DNA from: an uncultured Bacillota bacterium
GTDB taxonomy: Bacteria; Bacillota_I; Bacilli_A; RF39; UBA660
Length of the DNA stretch: 34,467 nt
Direction: 5' to 3'
Assembly: GCA_947165005.1 (NCBI GenBank)
Contig: CAMUYN010000008.1
Span: forward strand, 1-34,467
Positions 23,439 to 31,244 of this stretch are shown here, one piece after another. Within the stretch, counting starts at the first letter, position 1, and each line of letters starts with the position of its first letter. Below the pieces are notes generated by a model that saw only the letters and a program-made list of their open reading frames with translations, made no database searches and was not told where the DNA came from. A program made the translations under genes and the position numbers.

Positions 23439-24231
23439 TATGCACCTCTATTTGAGTATATGGAATACTTATTTTATTTTTATCAAAAGTAACTTTTATT
23501 ACCTTTAATATTTCTCTTTTAGCATTAAGTTGATCTTTAATATTTAAAATAGCACTAATTCTATAAACAACTGATGAAGAAGCAAGTTCTTCAATACCAG
23601 GAACTAATACTATTTCATCAAACATATCATTTTTTTGAAGTTCTTTAACTACTGTTTTTAAAACAGATTCTACTTTTTCATATTCTTCTTCATATGGAGC
23701 ATTAACATTAATAAGTAACATAATTTTATTTAAACTATAATTGGTTACTTCACTAATATTTCTATTAGATATAATTCTTACTTCTTTAGTTAATGATCTT
23801 AATCTAGTGGATTTAAAATTAAAATTAATTACTTCCCCTTTAAAACCATTTATTTCAACATAATCACCTAAAGAAAATGTATCTTCTAATATAATTGATA
23901 TGCCTACTAAAAGATCTTTTAATAAATCTTGAAACACTAAACCTATAACTACAGATAAAGCACCAATACTAGTTATTAAAGCAGTAGTATTAACATGCCA
24001 TATAGCAAGTAAACATATAGAAGTTATAACAATTATTACATATTTAGATATATTCTTAAATAGTACTAAGACTGTTTTTCTTCTGTTTTTTTCATGTTTA
24101 GTTTTTTCTGATTCAATATTAACAATTCTTTTAATAATTGCTTTGATAATAAAATATAATATAAAAGCAATTAATATAACTATTAAACTTTGTATTACTT
24201 CTGATGGAATTTTTTTACCAAGTATTTCCAT
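23428..24231 (-). CDS. mscS: small-conductance mechanosensitive channel, MscS family
   Basis: Opens under membrane tension to release solutes on hypo-osmotic shock. The 267-aa protein has three TM helices (about 10-32, 58-80, 85-110), the pore-lining Gly/Ala helix ALITSIGALSVVIGLVFQDLLKDLLVGI, and the beta domain entry EDTFSLGDYVEINGFKGEVINFNFKSTRLR. It is the third gene after parA-parB, 10 nt from parB, behind AAGGTG. Confidence 0.95.
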   Translation of the reverse strand: MEILGKKIPSEVIQSLIVILIAFILYFIIKAIIKRIVNIESEKTKHEKNRRKTVLVLFKNISKYVIIVITSICLLAIWHVNTTALITSIGALSVVIGLVFQDLLKDLLVGISIILEDTFSLGDYVEINGFKGEVINFNFKSTRLRSLTKEVRIISNRNISEVTNYSLNKIMLLINVNAPYEEEYEKVESVLKTVVKELQKNDMFDEIVLVPGIEELASSSVVYRISAILNIKDQLNAKREILKVIKVTFDKNKISIPYTQIEVHNAK

Positions 24232-24241
24232 AGCTCACCTT

Positions 24242-25129
24242 CTATTCATCTATATCAAAATTCATGATTTCAAGTATTCTATTTAGATCTTGTATATTTT
24301 CAAAACTAATAGTAATTTTTTTATCTGTGATTTTTACTTTAGTTCCAAATTTTTCTTTTAATTTATCTTCTAAAATATCATACTTACTATCTTTTGGTTT
24401 TCTAATAACTGGTGATGTTTTTTTAATATTAGAGTCAGAAGATATCTCTTCTAATTCCCTAACACTTAAATCTTGCTTTATTACTTGATCTGCAAGTTCA
24501 TTAATCTTATCTATATCTTCTAATTTACTAAGAACTCTAGCATGTCCCATACTTATTTTATTGTATAAAACTAGATCTTGTACATTAGTAGGTAGCTTTA
24601 ATAAACCAAGCATATTAGTAATATGACTTCTACTTTTACCTACTCTTCTAGCAAGTTCATCTTGAGTAATATTAGATGCATCTATAATAGTTTTATAAGC
24701 TTTAGCTTCTTCAATAGCAGTTAAATCTTCCCTTTGAAGATTTTCAAGTAAGCTTATTTGCATCATTTCATCATCTGAAAATTCTTCTATAATTGCAGGT
24801 ATTTTAGTTAAACCAGCTTTTTTAGATGCTCTAAATCTTCTTTCACCAGCAACTATGTCATAACCCTTAATAGTCTTTTTTACTATAATTGGTTGAAATA
24901 CTCCATGTTCTTTAATAGAAGCAGCAAGTTCATTTAGTGCTTCTTCATCAAATTTCTTTCTAGGTTGGTAAGGGTTTGGTCTTAATTCATCTAAATTTAG
25001 TTCTACTATAGTATTATTTGCTCTTGCATTATCAACTATATCATTTTCAATATCTTCAAATGTGTTGATATTTTCATCACTAAATAATTGTTCTAGCCCT
25101 CTACCTAGTGCCTTTCTCTTCTCTTGCAT
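24242..25129 (-). CDS. parB: chromosome-partitioning protein ParB/Spo0J
   Basis: CTP-dependent clamp that loads at parS and organises the origin. The start is uncertain: ATG 25129 (295 aa) is used, though the track's TTG at 25138 lies only 3 nt behind AGGAGG. N-terminal KALGRGLEQLF is the ParA-stimulating tip. Next come NPYQPRKKFDEEALNELAASIKEHGVFQPI, the CTP-binding GERRFRAS and LLENLQREDLTAIEEAKAY, an HTH (TQDELARRVGKSRSHITNMLGLL), and a C-terminal dimerisation domain. It overlaps the parA end. Confidence 0.97.
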   Translation of the reverse strand: MQEKRKALGRGLEQLFSDENINTFEDIENDIVDNARANNTIVELNLDELRPNPYQPRKKFDEEALNELAASIKEHGVFQPIIVKKTIKGYDIVAGERRFRASKKAGLTKIPAIIEEFSDDEMMQISLLENLQREDLTAIEEAKAYKTIIDASNITQDELARRVGKSRSHITNMLGLLKLPTNVQDLVLYNKISMGHARVLSKLEDIDKINELADQVIKQDLSVRELEEISSDSNIKKTSPVIRKPKDSKYDILEDKLKEKFGTKVKITDKKITISFENIQDLNRILEIMNFDIDE

Positions 25130-25904
25130 TTCTCTCAATTACCTCCTTTGCTAAATTAATATAAGCAGTTGATCCTTTACTTTTTGAATTATAGTATGAT
25201 ATTGGTTTACCATGACTTGGAGCTTCTGCTAATACTATTAATCTTGGTACTATTGTATCATAAACTTTCTCTTTAAAGAAACTTCTAATGTTTTCTACAA
25301 CATCTAAACCAAGAATAGTTCTTGAATCAAGCATAGTAAGTACAACACCTTCTATTTCAAGATTTGGATTAACTTTCTTTCTAGCAACTTGAATTGTATT
25401 TAATAATTGCATAATTCCTTCTAGTGCAAAAAATTCACATTGAACAGGAATCATTACTGAATTAGATGCAGTTAATGCATTAGTAGTTATTGTTCCTAAA
25501 CTAGGTGGACAATCTATTAATATATAATCATAATTATCTTTTACTTCATCTAATACTCTTTTTAACTGGGCACCTTTTACTAGTGTAGGATCCTCTTTTT
25601 GCATATTATTTAATTCCATATCTAGTACTGCTAAATTTATACTAGCTGGCATTATATCTAAATTTTTGAACTTAGTTCTTAATATTACTTCAGAAGCTGT
25701 CTTTTTACTTATTAATGCTTCATTAATACTTGCAGCTAATGTACCCTTTTCTATTCCAACCCCAGTGGTAGCATTACCCTGAGGATCTATATCAACTAAT
25801 AATACTTTTTTATTTAATAGGCCTAGGGATGCCGCTAAATTTATACTAGTGGTAGTTTTTCCAACTCCACCTTTTTGATTTACTAAAGATATTATTTTGC
25901 CCAT
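25101..25904 (-). CDS. parA: chromosome-partitioning ATPase ParA/Soj
   Basis: Walker-type ATPase that binds DNA nonspecifically and works with ParB in origin segregation and in control of DnaA. The start is ATG 25904 (267 codons with stop); the track's GTG two codons earlier lies within the likely ribosome binding site. It has the deviant Walker A KGGVGKTTT (about 11-19), LLVDIDPQGNATTG, and IDCPPSLGTITTNAL. Length is typical of chromosomal Soj rather than plasmid ParA. First gene of the par operon. Confidence 0.97.
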   Translation of the reverse strand: MGKIISLVNQKGGVGKTTTSINLAASLGLLNKKVLLVDIDPQGNATTGVGIEKGTLAASINEALISKKTASEVILRTKFKNLDIMPASINLAVLDMELNNMQKEDPTLVKGAQLKRVLDEVKDNYDYILIDCPPSLGTITTNALTASNSVMIPVQCEFFALEGIMQLLNTIQVARKKVNPNLEIEGVVLTMLDSRTILGLDVVENIRSFFKEKVYDTIVPRLIVLAEAPSHGKPISYYNSKSKGSTAYINLAKEVIERNAREEKGTR

Positions 25905-25941
25905 AAACACACCTACTTTATCTCTTTAATGACTAATATAT

Positions 25942-25950
25942 ATTTTATCA
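25942..25950 (-). promoter_or_regulatory. candidate extended -10 of the par operon
   Basis: The minus strand has TGATAAAAT about 38 nt before the parA ATG; the -35 is unclear. Confidence 0.35.
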
Positions 25951-25982
25951 AAAAATGACTTTTTTTTAAATGTTTTTCAATT

Positions 25983-26017
25983 AAAAAAATTAATATTATT
26001 TCAATATTAATTTTTTT
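25983..26017 (-). terminator. terminator of the HEFGH protein gene
   Basis: AAAAAAATTAATATT and AATATTAATTTTTTT form a perfect 15-bp stem around a 5-nt loop. The stop codon is at the loop edge. Confidence 0.85.
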
Positions 26018-27177
26018 GTTGGATTTTCAGTTATTTCATCAAGACCCTTACTATAAATCTTAACCATATCTTCGATATTAGTACCAATATCTTCAAATAT
26101 CTTAAAATCAAATAAACCAAATCTTTTTAACTTAAAATTACTAAATTCTCTATTAAATCTATCTATATCATTTTGTTTTAAATAAGAAAAATAATTAGCA
26201 AGTATTCCACCATAAGAATATATATTAGCTTCATTAAGATTACCAATTGCTTCACTATTAATATACATCATGCCATCATCATCTACTTGAATATGTTCTT
26301 GAAGATAATCTTCATCTTTTCTATATCTCTCATTTTTTAATAAATCATTATCTAATGTAGATAGATATTCAATTGTATTTAAATTATCATATACATCAAT
26401 ATAGAAACGTTTTAACCCAAAACTAGCATTCTCTTTAAAAATATTATTTTTAATCAAATAATTATAAAATAACTTTTCATATAACATCGAATATACTTCT
26501 GGATATCCAGATATCCAATAATATCTAACATTATCTTTTCTTGAAGAATTACCTCTATCAATATTATCTGCAACATGACCAAATTCATGACATATAACTC
26601 TCATAAGATTAACATCTCTAATTGTCTTATCATCAGATATAACAACAAAACTATTATTATTAATATAGTCATACATTGTATATCCAGCTGCTTCAAATGA
26701 ACTATTTTCATCATCAGCAATACCAATTCTAAAGATTTGCTTATTATTTATTAATTCTATAAATTTATCAGCTTGATTAAATTCATCATTTAAAAAATCA
26801 CAAATAATTTCAAACATCTGATTCTCTTTTAAATATAATGATTTAGGTAAATAATGTTTAAAATCACGATTATATAAATCCATAATTCTATTTGCAAATT
26901 CTTGGTGTGTTTCTTTGTTTTCTATAAAGTTATTAATGTTCTTTTTATGTAGTACATTTCTTTCTCTTGCTTTTAAATCCCTAATTTTTTTATTTTTTAA
27001 TAAGATTTCAGTAGCCTCTAAATCTTCTTCACCACCGATTTCATACAAAATTTGATAAAAGCCTTCAAGTATTTCAAAACTATCTTTTATTCTTTTAGGA
27101 CTACTTTTTATAAAACTATCTTTTATTAATTCTAATTCATGTCTTATTGATTCAATGTCATCACTAAATATATTCAT
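25996..27177 (-). CDS. putative M3-like zinc metallopeptidase (HEFGH)
   Basis: I start at the second in-frame ATG (393 aa), which follows GGGGG by 6 nt; the first ATG abuts it. There is no signal peptide, so it is likely cytoplasmic. The zinc motif VICHEFGHVADN lies near residues 195-207. It is followed 23-40 residues later by YWISGYPEVYSMLYEKLFYNYL, resembling the E-x3-S-x3-E helix of M3 oligopeptidases that gives the third zinc ligand. The rest is a mainly helical, diverged N-terminal domain. A shortened relative of oligoendopeptidase F is the best guess. Monocistronic. Confidence 0.6.
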   Translation of the reverse strand: MNIFSDDIESIRHELELIKDSFIKSSPKRIKDSFEILEGFYQILYEIGGEEDLEATEILLKNKKIRDLKARERNVLHKKNINNFIENKETHQEFANRIMDLYNRDFKHYLPKSLYLKENQMFEIICDFLNDEFNQADKFIELINNKQIFRIGIADDENSSFEAAGYTMYDYINNNSFVVISDDKTIRDVNLMRVICHEFGHVADNIDRGNSSRKDNVRYYWISGYPEVYSMLYEKLFYNYLIKNNIFKENASFGLKRFYIDVYDNLNTIEYLSTLDNDLLKNERYRKDEDYLQEHIQVDDDGMMYINSEAIGNLNEANIYSYGGILANYFSYLKQNDIDRFNREFSNFKLKRFGLFDFKIFEDIGTNIEDMVKIYSKGLDEITENPTKKLILK

Positions 27178-27196
27178 AGGCATCCCCCATAAAGTA

Positions 27197-27205
27197 ATTA
27201 TATCA
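27197..27205 (-). promoter_or_regulatory. extended -10 of the HEFGH gene
   Basis: TGATATAAT lies on the minus strand 20 nt before the ATG, immediately after the upstream terminator T-run. Confidence 0.5.
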
Positions 27206-27235
27206 AAAAAAAGACTAAATTATTAGTCTTTTTTT
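27205..27235 (-). terminator. terminator of the 273-aa unknown gene
   Basis: AAAAAAAGACTAA-atta-TTAGTCTTTTTTT, with the stop codon at the stem start. Confidence 0.85.
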
Positions 27236-28044
27236 ATTTTTACTGGTTTAATAAAACCATTATTAGCATCATTTTTTATTTTTAATAATCTATTCATCTC
27301 AGATATTAGTTTTATATCTCTCATATTTATTAGTTTTGCCTTTTTATTATCAATTGTTTCTGGATTATATATATCTGATGTATTAATTATTTCATCTAAC
27401 TCTTCTGGACTTGTATCTTCCATTACATAATACTTCTTGAATAAATCAATCATATCATTTTCTTTAAATATATGAATTAATATATCTAATTTGGAACGAG
27501 TACATTTTTTACCATTCATATTGAAATATAAATCCAAACTATTTATTATTTCATCAAACATTTCTTTTTCCATTTCATAATCTCTCCAGTTTTCTATAAC
27601 TGAATCTAGGAAATAGTTTAATGAATTTATTTCAGAATTTGATATAATAAAATCTGCTAGATCTTTATCATGTTTAGAAATAATATTAATTAAATATGCT
27701 TTAGGATTATCATTTTCTAAATCTGAGAAAGTTTTATATTTCTCATGTAACAAACGTTCCCCATCTTCTTTTCTAGTTAAGATTTCTAAAGTCATTTTAG
27801 ATGAAAAGAATTCTAAACATCTTTCTCCTTCTCTATGATTTTTAAGATTATTAATATAATACATAAAACCTAGAGAGTTTTCATTACCTTTCGCATAATC
27901 TTTTGCACTATTACTTGCAAACTCATATATCATATTTATTGATTCAAGCAATTTAATTTTTTCTTGTTCATTTTTAGTTTCATCATATTTTCTTAAAAAG
28001 AAACCAAGCATATTACCAAAACCATTATCTACTATTGTTGTCAT
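27223..28044 (-). CDS. helical protein of unknown function
   Basis: This 273-aa protein is soluble, charged and mostly helical; no signal peptide, TM segment or catalytic motif is seen. Features are an N-terminal TTIVDNGFGNMLGFFLRKYDE, two neighbouring Cys-containing patches (GERCLEF and GKKCTRSK), and a basic C-terminal tail, PVKIKKD. The ATG follows GAGGGG. It sits between two HExxH genes with its own terminator, but lacks the motif itself. It may be a partner, inhibitor or substrate of one of them; that is inference from position only. Confidence 0.55.
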   Translation of the reverse strand: MTTIVDNGFGNMLGFFLRKYDETKNEQEKIKLLESINMIYEFASNSAKDYAKGNENSLGFMYYINNLKNHREGERCLEFFSSKMTLEILTRKEDGERLLHEKYKTFSDLENDNPKAYLINIISKHDKDLADFIISNSEINSLNYFLDSVIENWRDYEMEKEMFDEIINSLDLYFNMNGKKCTRSKLDILIHIFKENDMIDLFKKYYVMEDTSPEELDEIINTSDIYNPETIDNKKAKLINMRDIKLISEMNRLLKIKNDANNGFIKPVKIKKD

Positions 28045-28109
28045 ATAACCCCTCTTTCAAAAGAATATGCATAATAGAATAACACTAATAATATAATTAG
28101 TCAAATATA

Positions 28110-28118
28110 TGATATAAT
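28110..28118 (+). promoter_or_regulatory. extended -10 driving the SAM riboswitch transcript
   Basis: TGATATAAT on the plus strand ends 9 nt before the aptamer; no -35 match is evident. Confidence 0.5.
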
Positions 28119-28126
28119 ATTTTTAC

Positions 28127-28210
28127 ATCTTATAAAGAGAAACGGAGGGACTAGCCCAATGATGTTTCACCAACCTATTGAGTTAGGTGGTAAAGCTAGA
28201 TCTATAAGAT
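28127..28210 (+). promoter_or_regulatory. SAM-I-type (S-box) riboswitch aptamer, apparently without P4
   Basis: P1 is ATCTTATA/TATAAGAT. P2 is GAAAC...GTTTC around the conserved GGAGGGACTAGCCCAATGA. Then CACCAACC, a short P3 (CCTA-ttgag-TTAGG), and J3/4 GGTGGTAAAGCTAG. The CTAG of the P2 loop can pair with the CTAG of J3/4, the S-box pseudoknot. In standard SAM-I RNAs a P4 hairpin follows that junction; here P1 closes directly. The 3' P1 strand AAGATATC can alternatively pair with GATGTCTT of the downstream terminator, so SAM should switch the gene off. Confidence 0.85.
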
Positions 28211-28216
28211 ATCTAT

Positions 28217-28244
28217 AAAACTCAAGATGTCTTGAGTTTTTTCT
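28217..28244 (+). terminator. riboswitch expression-platform terminator
   Basis: AAACTCAAG-atgt-CTTGAGTTT plus a T-run. Its loop and 3' arm overlap the predicted antiterminator partner GATGTCTT. Confidence 0.85.
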
Positions 28245-28272
28245 TTTCTAATAAGATGTAGAAAGGAGTAAT

Positions 28273-28509
28273 ATGAAACAATATATAGTTAACTGTACAA
28301 AGGAAGAAAGAGTTATACTTTATAATTATTTGATAAATAATGGTTATAAGCCATATTTTAATCAAGAATATATAAATAATACTTTCCCTTTTGTAATTGA
28401 ACCAAATAAAACATTTTGGATTTGTGAAAGTATAACATGTTGTGCTTGTGCTACACAAACAGGTAATATGCTTACCTTAGATGAATATATGAAAACAAAA
28501 GGGTATTAA
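28273..28509 (+). CDS. SAM-riboswitch-controlled small protein, unknown function
   Basis: This 78-aa soluble protein with no signal peptide begins MKQYIVNCTKEERVILYNYLINNGYKP and has a Cys cluster near residues 51-60 (WICESITCCACATQ). Spaced cysteines suggest metal or thiol chemistry, but no family is recognised. The ATG follows AAAGGAG. It is the only gene in the transcript behind the S-box, so it should be expressed when SAM is low. That points to a role in methionine, cysteine or SAM supply, by regulation alone. Its stop codon overlaps that of the convergent gene. Confidence 0.75.
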   Translation: MKQYIVNCTKEERVILYNYLINNGYKPYFNQEYINNTFPFVIEPNKTFWICESITCCACATQTGNMLTLDEYMKTKGY

Positions 28510-28526
28510 TTATACCCTTTTGTTTT
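28492..28526. terminator. bidirectional terminator with overlapping stop codons
   Basis: AAAACAAAAGGGTAT-taatt-ATACCCTTTTGTTTT is a perfect 15-bp stem. The plus TAA (28507-28509) and minus TAA (28506-28508) overlap by two bases at the loop. Confidence 0.9.
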
Positions 28527-29240
28527 ATTATTACCTAATTCAATATCATAGAATAAAAATGCTTGATTTATAACGTTATATCCATATCTAAGTATTCTAT
28601 TGCTATCTTTTATTAATAACTTAAAGTTATCAAAACCTAATCTATCATATATGTTTTTCACAGCTAATAAACTTAGATCATATCCATTATAATCATCTGT
28701 TTTAAAGTCTAATCCATGTGATAAGTTATTTAATTCTGGAATCTTTTTAGTATTGGATCTAACATTATTATACCAATCATTGAAATCATCATTTAATTCT
28801 TTCTCTTTTTCTCCGGAAAAGAACTGTGCACAGCCTTCATTAAACCAAGTTAATTTTTCCATTCTAATTTTATTAAATACTAGTTCCTCGTACATGATAT
28901 GAAATAATTCATGTGAAGCCATATGTACTCTCTTATTAAATAAAGGATCACTTTCATTTATGCTAGGATCTATATAAGCGTTTATCATTCCTTTATCATA
29001 AGTACCTACTGCATAAGATGGTAATGAATCTTTTTCTCCGCGCATATTATATATAAAATTCTTGAAATCATCTATATTATCAAAATAATTAATTGTCACT
29101 TTCCTAAAGTCTTCTACATCAAATATTTTTTTGTATAATTCTAATGATTCATTAAGAATCATTTCTAAATCTTTATAGACATGTTTTAAACTATCTGGTG
29201 CATATAATTCAAAATTATTATTATCAAATTGTTTTTTCAT
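28506..29240 (-). CDS. putative gluzincin metallopeptidase (HELFH...WFNEG)
   Basis: This 244-aa protein lacks a signal peptide. HELFH is at about residues 110-114, and WFNEGCAQFFSGE follows about 18 residues later, with E135 as the likely third zinc ligand. This is the MA-clan gluzincin layout of M1-like and peptidase-MA families. The N-terminal third (KVTINYFDNIDDFKNFI) forms the usual beta/alpha lead-in. The ATG follows GAGGA by 7 nt. It is transcribed from its own extended -10, and its end overlaps the riboswitch-controlled gene. Substrate unknown. Confidence 0.7.
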   Translation of the reverse strand: MKKQFDNNNFELYAPDSLKHVYKDLEMILNESLELYKKIFDVEDFRKVTINYFDNIDDFKNFIYNMRGEKDSLPSYAVGTYDKGMINAYIDPSINESDPLFNKRVHMASHELFHIMYEELVFNKIRMEKLTWFNEGCAQFFSGEKEKELNDDFNDWYNNVRSNTKKIPELNNLSHGLDFKTDDYNGYDLSLLAVKNIYDRLGFDNFKLLIKDSNRILRYGYNVINQAFLFYDIELGNNKTKGYN

Positions 29241-29258
29241 AATTCATTCCTCAATTTA

Positions 29259-29287
29259 ATTATAACAAAAAAGTTCGCATTTGCGAA
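29259..29287 (-). promoter_or_regulatory. promoter of the HELFH gene inside the upstream terminator
   Basis: TTCGCA, a 17-bp spacer and extended TGTTATAAT on the minus strand. The -35 lies in the hairpin that ends the upstream gene. Confidence 0.5.
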
Positions 29288-29290
29288 CTT
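29267..29290 (-). terminator. terminator of the HELEH gene
   Basis: AAGTTCGC-attt-GCGAACTT with a T-run. It is nearly identical to the hairpin at 30271-30297 on the other side of the same gene. Confidence 0.8.
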
Positions 29291-30218
29291 ATTCTATACT
29301 ATATCTATTAGTAGTTACTAACCAATCTACTTTATCATCAAATTCATTACGAGTTACAGGTAAACCTAAAATTAATCTTCTGGTTACGCTATGTTTTTCC
29401 ACAGCATTATCAATAAGTTTTTGTCTATCAGGATCATAGAAATCTAATTCTTTCCATGCTTTTCCTCTACCTATAACATTTAGATATACTTCTGTAGGGC
29501 ATATTCCTCCCCTTTCCCATGCTTCTAAATGTCCATTTAAAGTTTCCTCAACTAAAGATGATAATTGGAATTCATATAAAGCAGGAATACGTGTTTTATA
29601 TATTTCTAATGACTTAATTAGTGTTTGATATGAATGAATTTGGGCTAATCTTTCCATTGGATCTAAATTATAAAATTCTAAATAACATGCATTTTTAAGT
29701 GCTTGTGTACTTAAAATTTCTAATAATTCTGATAGTCTTAGAGGATTATCTTTATTATCTTCTATTTCTTGTTCTAAAGTTCCTTTTTTTAAATAATATT
29801 CATATGCATAACAAGTCTTTATTAATTTTGTCTCTATTGTGCCATCATCTACACCATCAGACACTTTATTCTGGTAAGCATGCTCTAATTCGTGTAATAT
29901 AGCTTGAGTTATAGTAGAATTCTTAAACATTGTAATTTCATATCCATCAAATAGGCAATCATATTTACTTGAGTGTTTTAGCATAATATCTAATGATTCT
30001 GTATCAATAAATATATTCATTTCTAATGGATTATAATTTGCAAAACATACATCATCTTCTGATTTAATCAATTCACTAGTAAATTCAATTTTCTTAACAT
30101 AATCATCTAGATTATATTCTTTAACAAACATTTCTACTAGTTTATCAATATATTCCTTATCAACTAGTTTGTTTTGTTGAGAATAATCATACATTAATTT
30201 TAAAAGTTTAAATTGCAT
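29289..30218 (-). CDS. putative zincin-like protein (HELEH)
   Basis: This 309-aa cytoplasmic-looking protein has a candidate zinc motif, ITQAILHELEHAYQ, near residues 103-116. The downstream acidic motif YNLDPMERLAQIHSYQ could supply a third ligand. The C-terminal third is conserved-looking but unfamiliar (LEAWERGGICPTEVYLNVIGRGKAWKEL). The family is not recognised. The ATG follows GGGGG by 5 nt, with a near-perfect promoter just upstream. It is the third HExxH gene in 4.2 kb. Catalytic activity is inferred from the motif only. Confidence 0.6.
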   Translation of the reverse strand: MQFKLLKLMYDYSQQNKLVDKEYIDKLVEMFVKEYNLDDYVKKIEFTSELIKSEDDVCFANYNPLEMNIFIDTESLDIMLKHSSKYDCLFDGYEITMFKNSTITQAILHELEHAYQNKVSDGVDDGTIETKLIKTCYAYEYYLKKGTLEQEIEDNKDNPLRLSELLEILSTQALKNACYLEFYNLDPMERLAQIHSYQTLIKSLEIYKTRIPALYEFQLSSLVEETLNGHLEAWERGGICPTEVYLNVIGRGKAWKELDFYDPDRQKLIDNAVEKHSVTRRLILGLPVTRNEFDDKVDWLVTTNRYSIE

Positions 30219-30243
30219 AACATCCCCCTTTTGATAGCTTTAT

Positions 30244-30272
30244 ATTATAACAAAGTAGATTATTATTGTCAA
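30244..30272 (-). promoter_or_regulatory. consensus promoter of the HELEH gene
   Basis: TTGACA, a 17-bp spacer and TATAAT with the TG extension, all on the minus strand. It is the best promoter match in the window. Its -35 overlaps the end of the rpsI terminator T-run. Confidence 0.85.
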
Positions 30273-30297
30273 AAAAAGTTCGCAGATGCGAACTTTT
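30271..30297 (-). terminator. terminator of rplM-rpsI
   Basis: AAAAGTTCGCA-ga-TGCGAACTTTT with a T-run on the minus strand, 12 nt after rpsI. Confidence 0.85.
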
Positions 30298-30308
30298 GAA
30301 ACACAATA

Positions 30309-30725
30309 TTATCTCTTTGAGAATTGTGGTGCTTTTCTAGCTTTCTTTAATCCTGGTTTCTTTCTTTCTTTAACTCTAGAATCTCTAGTTATTAATCCTT
30401 TTGCTTTTAAAATTCTTCTGAAAGAATTTTCTGATGTTGGATCAGTATTAATATCATATTCTAATAAAGCCTTAACTATACCTAATCTAGTAGCTCCAGC
30501 TTGTCCTGAGAAACCTCCACCATTAACTACTACTGTAATATCAAATTTATCTTCAGTATTAGTATAAGTTAATGGTTGTTTTAAATCCATTACTAATGTA
30601 GGGAATGGAAAATATTCATTAACATCTCTTCCGTTAACAGTGATATTTCCTTTACCAGAAACCATTGTTACTTTAGCGATAGAAGATTTACGATGTCCTG
30701 TACCAGTATATATCTTATTTGCCAT
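30309..30725 (-). CDS. rpsI: 30S ribosomal protein S9
   Basis: Head-of-30S protein whose C-terminal tail reaches tRNA in the P site. The 138-aa protein has [34 protein letters not shown], the [24 protein letters not shown] tail and its terminal Lys-Arg. It starts 9 nt after rplM behind AGGAGG. Confidence 0.98.
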   Translation of the reverse strand: MANKIYTGTGHRKSSIAKVTMVSGKGNITVNGRDVNEYFPFPTLVMDLKQPLTYTNTEDKFDITVVVNGGGFSGQAGATRLGIVKALLEYDINTDPTSENSFRRILKAKGLITRDSRVKERKKPGLKKARKAPQFSKR

Positions 30726-30734
30726 ACTTTCCTC

Positions 30735-31160
30735 CTATTTTAATTCCTTAGGTTGTTGAGCTTGTTGTTTATGTTCGCTACCAGCATAAACAAATAATTT
30801 CTTAATCATAGCTCTACCTAACCTTCCTTTTGGAAGCATTCCTTTAACTGCACGAGTAATCATTTCTTCAGAGTAATTAGCTCTCATTTCTTTAGCTGTT
30901 CTTAATCTTACTCCTCCTGGATAATCACTGTGGTTAAAATAAACTTTATCTTCAAGTTTATTTCCAGTTAAATTAACTTTAGAAGCATTGATTACGATTA
31001 CGTAATCACCACAATCTACATTTGGTGTATAAATTGCTTTGTGTTTTCCACGTAAAACTGTTGCTACTTTTGAAGCTAAACGTCCTAAATTTTGTCCGTC
31101 AGCATCAATAACATACCATTCACGTTTTACATCTGACTCTTTTGCCATAAATGTATTCAT
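30735..31160 (-). CDS. rplM: 50S ribosomal protein L13
   Basis: Early-assembly 23S rRNA binding protein. The 141-aa protein has the N-terminal [28 protein letters not shown], the [12 protein letters not shown] core, and [34 protein letters not shown] at the end. The first ATG matches the family start. It is first in rplM-rpsI and preceded by a structured leader. Confidence 0.98.
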   Translation of the reverse strand: MNTFMAKESDVKREWYVIDADGQNLGRLASKVATVLRGKHKAIYTPNVDCGDYVIVINASKVNLTGNKLEDKVYFNHSDYPGGVRLRTAKEMRANYSEEMITRAVKGMLPKGRLGRAMIKKLFVYAGSEHKQQAQQPKELK

Positions 31161-31183
31161 TTTCTTTGTCCCTTTCTTTATTA

Positions 31184-31210
31184 GAATTAATATTTCCCGG
31201 GTATTAATTC
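31184..31210 (-). promoter_or_regulatory. rplM leader hairpin, possible L13 autoregulatory element
   Basis: GAATTAATA pairs perfectly with TATTAATTC around a 9-nt loop containing CCCGGG, between the promoter and the rplM ribosome binding site. L13 leaders that bind L13 are known in Firmicutes; identity with that motif is unverified. Confidence 0.45.
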
Positions 31211-31244
31211 CTTTTTGTGGGGTTTTTTAAATGTACCGATTAAA

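Noticed and set aside
28222-28458. 78-aa minus-strand ORF opposite the SAM-controlled gene
   Set aside because: Antisense to the riboswitch terminator and the plus-strand gene; it lacks a ribosome binding site.
31040-31060. parS-like GTTTTCCACGTAAAAC
   Set aside because: It encodes the conserved RGKH of L13, and the centre CCACGTAA does not match the palindromic parS core.
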